From assembly GCA_038502055.1 (NCBI GenBank), contig JAXRKN010000044.1, positions 5,712,501 to 5,776,500 of the forward strand: 64,000 nt of DNA, in the 5' to 3' direction. The stretch comes from Tanytarsus gracilentus. Its lineage: Eukaryota; Arthropoda; Insecta; Diptera; Chironomidae. The notes under the pieces are model-generated. The model ran no database searches. It saw only the letters and a program-made list of their open reading frames with translations, and had not been told where the DNA came from. A program made the translations under genes and the position numbers. Positions 26,901 through 40,962 of the stretch are shown one piece after another (position 1 is the stretch's first letter; the number at the start of each line of letters is the position of its first letter).

Positions 26901-27039
26901 TTTTCAAATTAGACAGAGATTTCTTCAGTCAATTGATGTTTCGTGTACACTTGACGCAATGCCTTAATTAATCAGCAAATAAACCTGATTTGCTCTTTAA
27001 ATTTTAAAAATCCAATAAACTTACGTCAAAATCACTCAT
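23985..27039 (-). CDS. Cyb5R: NADH-cytochrome b5 reductase
   Basis: Five exons (27039-27025, 26644-26520, 24966-24503, 24443-24145, 24053-23985) encode 323 residues. The first exon codes for only MSDFD. Exon 2 supplies a membrane anchor (6-26) followed by an acidic Glu-rich linker. The reductase core shows GLPIGQH (94-100), the FAD-binding R-S-Y-T-P-V (114-119), a GGKMTQHL loop, the NADH-binding GGSGITPM (202-209) and CGPPPM (296-301). The final 22-residue exon ends in ...DLNFAY, as in animal orthologues. The enzyme transfers electrons from NADH to cytochrome b5 on ER or outer mitochondrial membranes, for fatty-acid desaturation and sterol synthesis. The large intron (24967-26519) holds nothing I recognise. 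Without the last exon the protein would end at a spurious stop after CGPPPMVC. Confidence 0.95.
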
Positions 27040-29001
27040 GGTTCAATTTCGATTGATTTTTTTTAAGTCCGAAAGAAATAAGAAGAAGAAACAGATTTTG
27101 ACAACAAAGTATTTTTTATGTACAAAAAAACTAGATAATGCGGAGTTTCTGAGTGTACGATGTGGATTCGTCTACGCTCAAAATTAAACTAACAAATTTG
27201 AGAATTGAAATATTTTTTTGGTGAGTAAAAATGTTGTGTGAGAGGCACTAATTCATTGTTGTTGTACGCTACTGTTATACGTATGTATTAGACGAGGGAA
27301 AGGCGAATGGATGATAACTTTTGACACAAAGTTGAGATTTTAATTGGATTTTTTGAACCTTAAATGGTTTTACGAAAGTTAACTTAGATCTTAACGATTA
27401 GAATCAAATTTTAATCCAACGGATTTCGCTACAGCTCGACTAAAGCTGTCAAAAGTTTTGGCTCACTCGCCACTCCCCAGAAAAATCTCATAAACTTCAT
27501 TTTATTTCCTATTTTAATATTATTTAACTCTATTCTCACATCATACATTTTTTCACTATTAGTTTTCATTATCATCACATCACTCTCTTTCTTTTTTCGT
27601 GTGTAATTGTGTTCGACACGATGACGAGTGAAAATGATCACTAAAATCGGCAATTTGAAGGCCAAAACACACATAACCTCTCAATTTTATAATTTATTAA
27701 GTATTTCTGATCAGGTTGAAGAGATTTTTCATGTTGGCAAATCAATGACAATTATTAAGTCGATTGAATATGAAAAAAACAAAGGAGTTTTTATGTCAAT
27801 CGATTAGGTAATCGAAAATAATTTTTTCCATAAATCAATTTGTCAATTTTTTAGTACTCACCAACTTTGGATTCATGCTTTATTCTTATCACACGTTTGT
27901 AATGTATTTATGTGTGCACTGATAACTTTAAAGTGTGATTTAAAATTTTTTTTATGGCAGCAAAAAAACTGAAAATTTCACAGCGCGATATTTACGAAAT
28001 CTATTGAAAAATTTTCGTCAATTTCACAACAATCCAGCCTTGATGGCACAATAAATGATCGAAAGCTGGCCACTTGCTGACTGGCCGCAATCGAAACTTA
28101 AAATGTGTTGAACAGAATGGAATGAAGATAAAAACTAAAAGAAAATCGAAAGGCGAATGCTTTTTTTGAGAACGTAAACAAAAGCGCACACTAATTTTAG
28201 CACAAACGTAAAAGCTTCTTCTTTTTATTCTGTCGGTCGGTCTGACTCACGCGACGTTTGCTAGCAAACTCTCTCTCTCTCTCTATTTAAATTCATTCTA
28301 AAAAATCTTTTTGAGTTTTTATGATTCTTTGATTGTATTCGTAGAGTGATAGAAATTTATTTGTATGGTGAAAAAAGCTTTTCACTCAAAAGCACAATTT
28401 GATAATATTCAGAGAGCTTTCAGAGTAAAATCATGTTGACGATTTTTTCTCATGTGATGACGGCAATGTGATCTTACTAATTTGTAAGATTTTATCTTTG
28501 GCCGTATGAGAAAAATATTATTTTTAGATCATCCACAGATGTGTGATTCGAATAATTAAATTTTTTTTCATCATGTCAGCCTGCCTGATAAGAATCAATG
28601 TGGTTTTTAAATAAAACATAGAAACTATTTTTTTTACTAAAATTTTAGTTAAACCTTGGAAGGTCAAGAAATTTTTTTGAGCAAACTGCAGAAAATTTCA
28701 AAGATTTTCAACTAAAAATTATTAATCCTGAAATTTAATTTTTAACAATTTTTTATAGTTTTCAATTTTTTTATTGATTAAATTTAAATAATAATAAAAA
28801 ATGTGTATAATTTTAATTACTCTAAAAAATCAAAAATACTTTAAAATACTCTTCATAATATAAAAGTTTAAACTGATACATTTTATGAATGAAATCACTT
28901 AAAAATTTAACCTAATCAATTTTATCTAAAATGATTTTAAAATACTTCTTATAATAACAAACATTAACAAGAATTTAAAGTCAGAATGGTAGTGAAGGAC
29001 A
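27040..29001. other. Upstream region of Cyb5R, no supported gene
   Basis: AT-rich DNA with a (CT)n microsatellite at about 28269-28284. Short frames at 27429-27674 and 28001-28189 (-) have no recognisable features. A 5' UTR exon or promoter of Cyb5R may lie here but cannot be placed. Confidence 0.45.
28269..28284. repeat. CT microsatellite
   Basis: Uninterrupted CT dinucleotide run of about eight units. Confidence 0.7.
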
Positions 29002-29351
29002 CTAGACAACATCTCGACGAACGTAATTTGAATCTTTCATAACGTCTTCGTATTTTGGTGGCAAGTCTAGATGTGGCGGAGGAATATTGGCACCCGGCGT
29101 TCTGTCGATCGAGTAAATGTAAAACTGTTGCGATCCTACACGGTTGGCATAAAAAGAAATCAAGAGAAAGAGAGAATTTTTATGTAGACCATTTAAGTTT
29201 ATTGACCTTCACACAGCACACACACAGAGCTGTATTAAATTTCAAAAATTTCAAAAAACTCACTCAATACATCGCTATTTTGTGATGATGTTGTAACGGT
29301 TGCAGCACCAGTTGATCGCCGAGACGATGATGACTTAGTTTTGTAAAACAT
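29002..29351 (-). CDS. Small PPxY-motif protein, unknown function
   Basis: Two exons (29351-29264, 29135-29002) with GTGAGT donor and matching phase encode 73 residues. The N-terminus is Ser/Thr-rich and basic. The C-terminal half carries PPPHLDLPPKYEDV (48-61), which includes a consensus PPxY ligand (Pro55 to Tyr58) for WW domains such as those of Nedd4-family ubiquitin ligases or Yorkie. No signal peptide or membrane segment is in the visible part. The ATG lies just after a good acceptor (ATATTTTCAG), so either a 5' UTR intron precedes it or further coding exons upstream extend the protein. I do not recognise the gene. It is divergent to the membrane-protein gene that starts at 30368. Confidence 0.6.
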
Positions 29352-30184
29352 TTTGTGCTGAAAATATATGCAAAGAAATTTTTTTTTATAATTTCTTTTG
29401 GCACTAATTGGATGAAAATTTTAAATTATTTAAAATTATGGGTCACACTTAGGTTTTTTACTGTGTGACCGTTATTTTTATGTTGACTAGAATTCTTTCG
29501 ATTCGATGCCATACCAAAACGTAAACTATGAGAGTGATAAAGCACAATATCCAAATGCCATACAAGTAAAATATCATTTATTAAAAGAAGTCAATGGCAA
29601 AAAATCAAAATTTTTGCCGTACGGCCTCCAAAAAAACTCTTTCAATTCGAGCCAATTAAGTGAGCACTTGATACTGAAAGTATGTATCTAATTTTTTTTA
29701 TTTCGCCATGTCTCTCTTATCAAAATTAACCTGGCTGTTGTTTTCTTTCCTGCTTTTTCTATGATGGTGTTGAGCAGTAATAACTTCCATCCTTATCAGT
29801 TGAGTTCGATGTATGCATGGCAATAAGGTAGAAAAGTGTAAAAAATTAATTGGTTAAAGGGAATGTCATGGCGACAGTTTAAATTATGAAAAGTTGCAAT
29901 TTTTTAAAATGACAAATTATTGAATAAATTAAATAATTTATTACTGAAAATTTTATGAGTCACTGTGTTGTCAAATACAGTTATAAGATTTTAAATCGCA
30001 AAGTAATATTTTAAAGCTATAAAACGTCAAAAAAAATAATTTAAAAAAAAGTAAAAACTCATTTTCCTAATAACGCTCCATTTACGAAATTAGCACGTGA
30101 GAATAAGTACAATAATTGTGCGATTTTCTTATCGTCTTTCCACACAACCCCTTTAAAAATCAATAATTAAAACAAAGAAGAAAA

Positions 30185-30328
30185 ATGACAACAGAAAATT
30201 TTGCCCAAAGCCGCAAAACAATAACGAAGATTGGGGACACTGATTTGAGTATAATTGCATTTTATTGGCATCAACCAACTTCGTTTGTATTCAAAAATTA
30301 TTTGCCGACACATGAAGATGCGATTTAA
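30185..30328 (+). other. Possible small or upstream ORF
   Basis: A 47-codon ATG frame (starting MTTENFAQSRKT) ends 39 bp before the start codon of the six-exon membrane-protein gene. Its composition is less Ile/Phe/Lys-skewed than most chance frames nearby. It could be an upstream ORF in that gene's 5' UTR or chance. Confidence 0.2.
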
Positions 30329-30367
30329 AATAATTTTTATGTTCACACACGCTCGCATATTTTATTT

Positions 30368-33300
30368 ATGCTGATTTTATCACTTTTCATCAGCTCTTTT
30401 ATCTGCGTCATGATAGCGATCAAGTTTCTTCATCGGACTACAACCAAACAGTTACTCATCGATGGTGTGTATGGGGATGTCATGTTGGCAAGATAATTTT
30501 AAACGGTCTTTAAAATTTATCTCTTTAAGTTCATAAAACTGTTAAATTTCAGTTTATTATCGACATAATTTACAAACAATCCCACAAATCATTCAAATGT
30601 GCATGAGCCAACCAAAAATTATTTCAAAATATCTTTTTAAAAAGTTTACGTGAATTTTTATTTTCTTGCGGCTTTTTGCTGTCACGAAGGCGAGTGAAAT
30701 TTGGGTCAAATGCACTTCTTGCAGTTTTTCTCTTTCTCTCTTTTGCATTTTTATTGTTGTTAATTTTTACGCGAGACTTTCTGGGGAGGAAAATGTGAGG
30801 AAGAAAGCTGCAACAGCTCAAGAGTCGTTGAACCCAAAAAAATGCAGCTCGACAATTCGTAAAGGCTGCAATTGCATGTGCAGTTAATTAAACAGATGTT
30901 GCTATTAATATCAACGACAATATCCAACGGAATCTCTCGCGATGTCTTTTTAATTTTCAAGTTTAAAAGTTACGCAATTGTGAAATGATTTGCAAATTAA
31001 GATTCATCGCACGTCTTCGTTCTACTCAAGAAAAGATGATCACTTAGTGGACGAGAGAGTGAGTGAAAATGTCAAGGGATAGACACTAAGAAAATTATTT
31101 TTTAAAAGTTTTTAAAATTTTGAACTAACAAACAATTGAGAAAATATATCATCAAACTCTTGCCCATTTTATATCCGAGTCCACACCTTTCTTAGAGGAA
31201 GAAATTGAGTCCGCGTAATACAAATTTTTGCAACGGTTAAAACTCGTTCTTGCCATCATTTCCTTATTCTTGAAAGAGATTATATTAAGATAGGTCTTGA
31301 AATTTACAGCTATTTCACAACGGAGATCGTTTTGTGTGTCGCAGGGCGGTCGACGATGAGTTACGACATTTCATATAGAACGACAAAGGAACGGCACACA
31401 ATCAACATCCCTGAAGCAGGAACTTTCTTCAATGTACAACACAATTCATGTCATCATCCCAATTTTTTATTAGTTAGTGTTTTACTGGGACACACACATC
31501 ACACTTACATTGTTGCCTTTGGGTGGTAAGAAGATAATTTTTTTAGTTCAAGTAACATGGTCATGAAGAAGAACGACAGCAGACATGGCGAGAGAGAATA
31601 AAATGAAAAGTGTTAGGCAAACACAAAGGAAAGCATTGTTAATTAATGTGTGACGCGAGAAGTTGGGTGTGATTCATTATAAGAATTAATTTTTTGTGCT
31701 TTTTTTGGGTAGGATGAAACAACACGATTTTTAGTGGCACAATAGGGATGTGAAAAAATTACGTAATTAAATTTAAGACGGGATATTTAATAAAATGGTG
31801 TTAGATTGAGAAAATAATTTATAAAATTTAAAAAAATATTATCAAGTGCTATAAAAATTCGAACATTCATTTTTAAATTATTATTTTTCATTCTCAGTTT
31901 TGTGTTAATAAGTTGCAATTTTAAGGTCACAGATTTACACTTTAAAAAATCGCACGATTTTCTCATATACAATTTTAAATTTATCAACAATTTCCTTATT
32001 GAACAAAACCAATGACACTTACGGAATATTTATGCAAGTAAAGGTTTCTAATTATATCCATGATGATTCACTTTTGGATCGTCGTTATTGAGATTTTTTA
32101 AATTGAAATTAACGAACAATAGTTCTAGTTCTCAGTAAAAATGTACTTTGTAAATGTATTCAACACTGCAGGTGGATATATTTAAATATTAATTTGGCCG
32201 CAGCAACAAGCGAGTAATAATAATAGTGAATTGAAGGCTTAATATGTTGTTGTGTCTGGCTTGCTGCTTCACTTTTGTTGTATAACTCTTTTTTAGCGTC
32301 TGCAAATCGACTTTGTGTGAACAATTTAATTTTTTACAACGTATTTTTTTGCGACTCGCTTTCCGGTCGGTTTTGTTGTATATTTATGCACTATCTATCA
32401 AGCTGATCGATAACGATTTACGAAAAAATTTCCGCGTACACTTCACTATCGGACATTCACTCGTTGATTAAAGGTACACCAAAAAATTTTGGGTTTGAAT
32501 CAAAAAATTTCTTTCAATTTTTATTTTGCACCAATAAAAATTGTTTTATCGTTATCTGTGCGAATTGATAAAACGCAGATTGAGTGTTTAATAGCAAAAA
32601 AAAATATATTAATTCTTATCAGTCACAAACGCAGTTTTAACACGCAAAATTTTTTTTGCCTCTCTTCTGCTCCGACCTATAGCGAATTAAAAATTAAAAA
32701 AAAAATGAAAATTTTCGAGGACTAAAGCAGAGAGACGCTTCCGAACGCTTCAAAGTTTTATCGATAAATGAAACTGAAAAGTTTTTTTTTTATTTTGTTG
32801 TGTATGGAATTCTCAGGCAAACAAAAAGAGAGCTTTCGAGTTGTCTCGATGTACGCGCGCCGCATTTTTATGATTTTTAAGTCGAGAAGGATAGAAAGAT
32901 ATAGTAAATTCAGAAAGAGTTTAGATTTTGGTCAACGGGTTGATGAACTGTTGCGGGCCACGACGGTTATTTGGGTCTATCGAGACTGCTCCAAAAAAAG
33001 AGAATCTAAGCGGTTTTTTTTGCATTAACTCCAATACAAACAATTCGTCTCTACTTATAGTACACATACTGAATGAATGCTATTGTAAAGCTTTGGTATA
33101 AGTGAAATGAAAAAAATAATAAAAAATTGTTAGCTGCACCACCACACAACTCAACTGGAAAGAGAATCATGCTATGCGTGGTTGAAACAGAAATAAAAGA
33201 GAGTCTTCAAGTTTCCGACCTAAAAAATCTTAAACTTGAAACGGAAAAGAAGAAGAAATAGACGAGAGAATGGCAGTGATGGGGTCATGTTCGTAGTTGG

Positions 33301-36300
33301 TAATGTGAGAATAAAGTAAAGAAGTATAAATTATATCTAGGTACATAAGTCTTTGTGGATTTTAGATTTTAATTTTTCATAAAATATATGAATGAATTTT
33401 AAAAAATTTTAATAGTAAAATATAACTTTAAAAAATCATTCCAGTGCGCACACCTTGACTCCCCTTAATTACCTCATTCATTGAAATGGAAAACTTCAAT
33501 AACACATTTTCATTCTAGAATGCCACATTGCGTCATATCGATTGCAAAATAATTATTTATAACGAACAAAAACTATTGATGACATTCAACTTTAATTTAA
33601 AAACTTTTCAAATACGATGAGGACCACTTCATGTCGAAGGCAGTATGAGTTCCCAAAACAACTAGCCTTAATTGACTGCGAATGTCACGAAATTTACTTA
33701 TACATAAAGAAATTAGGTCAAATCGGTTTAAGTTGTCTGAATTTATTGTTATACGTTCAAAGAACTTTCATGAGTGACTTTTATTTGCATTTTTTTAATT
33801 ACTTCACAAGCCCACTTTTCAAAAAGTCACTCACGATGCATGAACGACAATTTAAGTGAGTTCAATGAACTTTTTCAAATCAAATCAGATTTTGTGTCTG
33901 ACGTTTAGGAAACATATGCCGCCAATCTAACGAGTTCAAGTGTATATTTATTGTCACATATATATAAATTAGATATTGTATGTATAGTATAAAAAAAGAG
34001 CGAAAGTATGGCGATATATGTATGATGACTATGATGGATTTTATTTTTAACGTATACCAAAAATTCAAAGTCTGTTTGAATATTTTATAGCCGTTATAGA
34101 AAATTGATATCACAACCAGAAAATCATTAATTACGCAATTTCATCATGTATCAAAAAAGTTTTGTGATCTGATCGTCGTGAACTTATTTAAAATAAAATC
34201 ATTTGTTGCAAATATTTGAACACAATTAAATGATTAATGCTTTGTGTGCGTAAAATGATGGGAGTAGAAAAATGAGAGAAAATTAATAGCAAGTAAACAG
34301 GTTTTCTGCATGCGATCGTGACGAATATTTTTTTTTTCTGCCTACTAACAGCAGCAGTTTGATTTTTGCCGTCAATCGAGAATGCAGTAACATACGCACA
34401 GTGATCGCGTTCAAGGATTTTTCACTTAGATTTGATATTTCTAACTGCGTGCATTACATCAACAAATTTCTAATGAAAAATTCTTCATAGTTGACAAATC
34501 GTAAAGAATTTTACGTCGAAATTTTCTCATTCATTAATCACGTGGTTTTGCATTCATCAAGCGCAATAATGAGTGAAAAAAGTACAAAAGAGAAGCTAAA
34601 AGTGTAATTATTTTGCAAGTGTGTGAGTTTAACAATGTGATACTCAAAAAATATCTTTTGTACGATAAGCGATGAGTGAGTGATGAAAAAACAATTATGT
34701 GGAACTTCCTGAAGGTCAGGATTGAATTCTGACGGAAGATGAATTGCGAATATTTTAAGGGAAAAAATAAAGTAAAGTTTTTTCGGGCGTCACGTGACTT
34801 GTTCTAGATTTCTTAGTGTTCTAATTTTTTTGTGAGTAACTAAGAGAGTAAACCTTTTATTTTTCATAAAAAAATCTTTAAATAAAATTAGCGTTTATTA
34901 AAAATTTTAACTTAAAAGTGCAACAAAATATTTTTCAACAAAATCAATTTACGATTCTAAAAAATATTTGCTTTAGAAAGTACGTCAATGCGACACAAAA
35001 CAACACCATTTGTTCACAATCGAATTGCTAATTGAGTATTTATGTATGCACTCTTGACCCTTTCGCACTAACGTTCACGTATGTAGCAACATACGAAAAA
35101 AATTGTTATTTTTTTCACAATCGTTAATCAAATTGGATCATCGTTATACTGATGAGTGCAATTTTAGGCCCGCAATATTTATCGAGTTCACAATATTTCG
35201 TTCATGGCGTAGACCATTCACCTGTGAAATTGAATAAGCCAAATGCCTACACCATCGATTGCACATACAGTGACGATGTGTGTAAAATATTTAATTAGGC
35301 GGCAAAAATAAAACATTTCTGAAATTTAATATTCAAATATTTCCTCTCTACCGGTCGTGTGAATGTGTAACATTGATACATATTAATAAAGTAAATGCAA
35401 TTTCATGCATAATTAAGCTTCTAAAGGTAGCCTCATGTAGGAGGGTGCAAAGTCAATAATGCCAATTTTTGGTCAATTTTTATGGTGCGGTGAGGTGGTG
35501 ACAAACATAATATTTTCACATATGTCCGGACACAGCGGAGGCATGTGCTGTTGTGCATACCAAAATTTATTTATTCAAACAAATATGGAGCGAACCTTTA
35601 GCAAATTGCGAGCGTTCAATGCCAGTATTCTTAGTCCGTAAATTAACAGTTTCAGTAAAAGTGAAATATTTCCGGTCTCAATTAAAGGTAGTAAGTTGTT
35701 GGCCTTAAGAAGAAATGGCAATGATAGAGTCATGGACAAAATGTAGAACAAGTTTTTATTCGCTAGTGAGGCAGTTAATTGAGCTCTTAGTCATGGTTGA
35801 TTAATTTATTGGAAAATTTCTAAAATGTTGTGAAGAAATCAGAAAAAGTAAAAAATGTAAAAAAATTTAATGACGTCATTAACAAGCCTCATGATAAAAC
35901 TGAATGAATTTTTAGTCATATCGACATCACGTGAACGCCGCATTAAGAAATTAATTTTAGCCAATCGACACTGCAGATAATTTTTTACGGCTCTTATTCA
36001 GCACTCAGCCACACGCGTTTGTTTTCCTCTTAAAATAACAAAAAACAATGCTGACTAGACTGTTCTTTGTGCTGCAAATACATTTCATCGCCATTTAAAG
36101 CGTTGTTATCATTTAATCTCAATACTGAAGTGGGCTTTCGTTGGATATTCCAATTATCTTATCAGGAAATTTGTTGCTTTATTCGAGGAATAATTTTCTG
36201 CATCCACAAATGCGGAAAATGACTTCAAGTTGTGTAAATAAAATTTTATTGCAGCGCCTCTAATGTTGATGATGAATCAAGATAAAAAATGGGGCTATCC

Positions 36301-39300
36301 TTGCGTACTTGACATTCCGATAATAAAATAATAAACAAATGAGTGGAGTAATGATAGAGGCATGTCAGTGAGCGAGCGATGAGTGACGTTTTGATGGTAT
36401 ATCGCTGATTAAAGAACTAATGGTTGTAGCAATTGAGTACTTTGTCATAAATACCCTACATTGGAATGTTGTGAGTGGTTTATAATTTTTTACCAAAATT
36501 TTTGAAATGGTATTTTTAAAAAACATTTATAAAAATTCTTTTTAATCAGAATACAATGTTAAATTCTCTCACCGTCGAGTTCTCACGAATATTTTTTCAC
36601 ACTCTCACTCTCGCTGATACAAAACCTATATATCAAATTTTTTGAGCACTTATACTTTTGAGATACACAAGTGTAAAAAAGCAACGATAACTAATTTTTT
36701 TTCTACAATTTACTTTTCATTGTCATAAAGTCATCAGTTTCGGTATAGCTCGCGCAAACTAAACACAAGAGGCTCTCAGACAGCAAAGTAAACGTTAATT
36801 GGTAAATAGGAATAGACAACGAATTATTTTTTGTATGTTATTTAAATGCGTGTTAACTTTGTGATAAAAAAGTGAGAGAAAAAAATTCAATGAAAAAGGA
36901 ATGAAAATTTATCGATAGCAAATCACATGATGCGACAAAACTTTACGCGCAATTGAGCTTCCAGCAGATCGAATCATTAAACGAATGAAAATAAATCTAA
37001 ATTGATGTGTAAAGAAAGCAGAAGCAGCAAGAGATTATTGAGAAAGAGAATTGTGATTGAATAAAAAAATAAAATATCCACGGAGAGAGGAAGAAAAAAT
37101 GTGCAAATGCTGTCAACTGTAAGTGAAGAAAAATTTCAATCGATTGCGAATCCAATTTTTGCAATGATAGAAATCAGAATGTCGGGTGATTTACATTTTT
37201 ATTCTGTTCGTTTAGTTGTTGGGAAGATCTCTACTGGCAGTGCTTCGAAGAGAAATTCTGCTACGATGAGAGTATTGGTGAGTAATTTTGTATTATCAAC
37301 CTCACGTGGCTCTAAAGTTTATTTTGATAAAAAAAAATTATTTTTTATCTTATCTCATGATACTGACAAACACGAGTAAAATAATTTGAGGTAGAAATTT
37401 ATTGCTCATTTAGTGAATCTTGTTTAATATATTTATGGCATATTTTGGGTGACTCTTTAAATTATCAAAAAAAGAAATTCGAAAATTAAAAATTTGGAGC
37501 TTTAAAAGTTTTAAAATTTAACGTTTGGATACAGCCTGAATATTAACATGTTTCAAAAATAAAAAGTCCAAAATTCAATTTAAGCTTTTATTAAAATCCA
37601 GAAAAAAATTTCCACAAAATATTCAAAACTTCTTTGTGTGAAAAACAATTCAGAATAATTCTTCACTTCGATATAAATCAATTTGCACCTCCTTCCTTTT
37701 GTCATAAATTTCAACATGTGATAAATATTTGCAGAGACATTTAAAGAACAAAAGAAGAAGAAAATGTATGTGTGAATTGACTTGTTACACATAAAGAAAC
37801 TCAAACAGGCAGAGATAAACAAATCTATTAGATTCAATCTAATTTACGGCCTCAATTAGTCAAGAAGCTTTTAATTGATGAGAAAAAAATGAAGAATTAT
37901 TTTTATGCAAAAAGTTGTTAAGTAAGCAATTCAGGATGATCAAGCGCGTGTTCAAGAGAAATGTCTAAAAACTTTTTAGCAAGCAAAAGCGCAACATTTA
38001 ATTTATTGTTATTACTCTCTCTCACTCAACAGCAAATTACGATCCCAATGAAGACGAATATTTTCGCGCAAATGGTCACGTTATAAATGGCGGGGAAACT
38101 TTGGACAACAATAATCAACCGATTACCGTGCAGCCATCGAGACTTCAACGAAATGTTTCAACAAACAGGTGCAACTTCAGCAACCTTTTTTTATGGCGCT
38201 CACTTTAATTGTCTCAACTTTTTTTTAGCGCTTCAAAAGTCCACGAAGAAGATTGGAAGCGAGAAATTCAAACAGCCAATGTGAATTTACCGCCGGAGAT
38301 TGTGCAGGTGTTTGCACATTCGATGATTTTTCACGACCATAAGCCGATGAAGCTCGCACCACAATCACCCGCATCGTTCACCATCGGAGCTGTAAAAATT
38401 GAAAAAAATCTTGACCGTTCAAAATTGGAGCAAATCAATGAGGAGGACAGCAATAAGCTCTTACTGCGTCTCGAACAGGAAGGTAATGCTGATGACTCTT
38501 AGATATTCTCGAATGTAAAAACTAAAAACACAGTGGGTATTTTTACAATACAAGTAACATTTCCTGTAGTGATACTGAAGGAAAATTATATTTTTGCGAA
38601 ATTATAGTATGAAAAGTTTCTAAAACTGCTTGGCATTTTTAAAAAATCTAAAACGGGTTTTTATTGACCAAAAAGAATTTCTTCCCATAAATATAAATCT
38701 TTAAGACTATGCATGAAAGCTAACATTTATTTATTGAGGCTGTTGGAATAAGAAAATATTTACACTTACTTACAAGTGTGTACTTAAAAACTTAGCATGC
38801 TCTTATTAATTTTAAATTGTCTGATGATACTTTTATATCTTTTTGTAACCGGGAATATTTTTTTACTCGTGAATTGAATTTTAATAATCGTTTATTTTTT
38901 TAACCTATTTTTAAATGTTATTTTTCAATTTTGATTATTTGAATATATTAAAAATTTAATTTAAAATTAATTGATTTTAAACGAGGTTTTTGAGGTTTAC
39001 AATTTATATTTTAAGTGAGACAATTAGTCATCATAAAAAAGAGATCATCGCTCTAAAATTAACTTTGATAAAAGATTAGAATTTCTTAGAAGTTTTGTTC
39101 ATCATAAAGATGAAATACTTAATTACCATAATGTTGCTCTGAGCATCAGAAAAAAAACATTTTCTAAATGCTTTGTACATAAATTTTCAATGATAATTAA
39201 ATTCTTAATTTTTTCATATTTCTTCTGAGTAAAATTTTCTTAGTGAATATTTTAAAATATTTTATACTTGTTCAATATTTAATTAAAAATTATAAAAAAT

Positions 39301-40869
39301 ACCTCAAGAAAAAATCCGCAATTAAAATATGCAACCCCTGTTAGAATTTATTTACCATGTATTTAACATCAAAAAGAAGTGAAACAGAAAGTCATTATAT
39401 TTTATTAAAAATATTTTCTCCTTTCATGAATAATGAAAATTATGAAAATGATAATTTTTTAATATTCCTTTTATCTGTGATTCACACAAAAATAAGCGAG
39501 TCATATAAAATAATTAAAAATTCAATAAATCGAATATGCAGCGAGCATTTTGGCAATAAGAACAGACTGAAAAAGTGACTAATTGGATAAAAAAAAATTA
39601 TAAAAAATAAATTGCAGTTTGGGTGAGGAAAAATTAAATTTATTGATATGAAAAACATTTGTCAGCATGCGATGATGGCGTAGACAATATCAAAACACAC
39701 GCGAATGAGGAAAAACTCAAATGAATGGAAAAACTTTTCACAAAAAAATTGGAAGTAGGTGCGAGAAAAATAAAATTGATAAAGTTTTTGTTGTCAATCA
39801 TGTTCTCTCACGCAATAATCGAATCATTCTCGTGCTGTTGAGTATTAATCAAATATTCATCGATTTGTTTCAAGTCGACGTTGACAGAGATGAATTTTCA
39901 TCCTCCTTTGTTAACACATGACTGAGGGTAAAAGAGGGCATGGTAAGCACTTTTTTAAACTCAATCGTATATGCCGCTTGTAAAGCTCTTTGTTGATGTC
40001 GCTGTCGACTTTAGGCTTAATGGAATTATTTGAGGCTTTCACTTAGAATAGAGAAAATTTTGTTGTTAATAAAATTAAAAAAAAATCAAAAGCTTTTTTG
40101 TCCCTGTCGGTTTTTATAGAATTATTAGAAGCCTATAAAAATAGCTTAAAAAAGCATAAACAAAAATTTATCACCCCTAAGAAGAAAAGATTTCAATCTA
40201 ATATTTATTCATATTCACTCAGAGAACGTTCGAGATAAACTCACATCCCCAAAAACTATTGAAACACCAGCGTTTATCGAAGAAGAAGAAGAAGACGACG
40301 AAATTGATAGCGAAGTTGTCCTACGACCAAATCGCCTAAAGTCAACCGCAACGCAGGCCGAGGAAGAAGCAATGCTCGCCAATGTCGTGAATAAGCGCCT
40401 CCAACTCGACTCACCATATTTCATCTCACGACCGGCATCTGAAAATGACATTTTTACAATTTCTAAATTGTCGAAAGACCGACCGATGCAAAGTGTGTCG
40501 TCAACATCTGACGTAAATCGCTTTAGCATGACACCAGAAGTTCCATCAATATCATTTTCCCATTTACCCAAGAACTATCTCGACACGCCGACAATTGAGA
40601 AATTTAAGAAGCAGGAAATGACATTGACTGAGCTCCAGGCGAAAGAGGCTGAACGTCATCTAAATGAAGGATTCGATTTGGCAATGCCACGTTATTATGG
40701 TAAATCTGATATTATCCTAAATAGCTCCAATTTGTCAATATCCTCAGTCGCGTCAGCCTCGTCGATAGCGAAAAAATATGTGGAGAAAAGTAAGCGGCTT
40801 AAAGCTCTCCGTGCTCATATTCCGCCATTATCAATCCACGGCAAGGATAAGCATGAGAAGGAGAAATAA
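30368..40869 (+). CDS. Unrecognised 435-residue single-pass membrane protein
   Basis: Six exons with agreeing phases were assembled: 30368-30464, 35168-35279, 37216-37277, 38033-38168, 38229-38482 and 40223-40869. Together they have 436 codons including the stop. Residues 2-18 form one hydrophobic segment followed by basic residues (Lys19, His22, Arg23, Lys27), which fits a signal-anchor with the bulk in the cytosol, although the opposite topology is possible. Residues 64-85 contain four cysteines in an aromatic/acidic patch (DDVCWEDLYWQCFEEKFC). The remainder is polar, with an EEEEEDDEID tract near residue 237, Ser-rich stretches and a Lys-rich end. I do not recognise a family. Exons 2 (112 bp) and 3 (62 bp) are short, so simple ORF searches miss them. 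Weakest points are the first exon and the GTGTAA donor of exon 2. The 4.7-kb first intron holds no other supported gene. Confidence 0.66.
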
Positions 40870-40956
40870 ATTTTATCAAGTGACAACGTCAAAAACAGCT
40901 CAGTATTTAATTTATTATTTAACACTTGTATATATGAAAAAAATTATGGTGATGGC

Positions 40957-40962
40957 AATAAA
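40957..40962 (+). terminator. Polyadenylation signal of the membrane-protein gene
   Basis: AATAAA 88 bp after the stop codon at 40869. Confidence 0.5.

Noticed and set aside
29506..29691. Plus-strand ATG frame (MPYQNVNYESDKAQ...) ending at a GTATGT donor-like site
   Set aside because: Coding-like, but no downstream exon in phase could be supported. It cannot join the membrane-protein gene in frame.
31332..31529. Plus-strand frame containing MSYDISYRTTKERHTINIPEAG
   Set aside because: Plausible composition, but it lies in an intron of the membrane-protein gene with no matching splice sites or stop context.
37101..37379. 92-codon frame read straight through
   Set aside because: Only 37216-37277 in a different frame is used as an exon. 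The long frame is a shadow.
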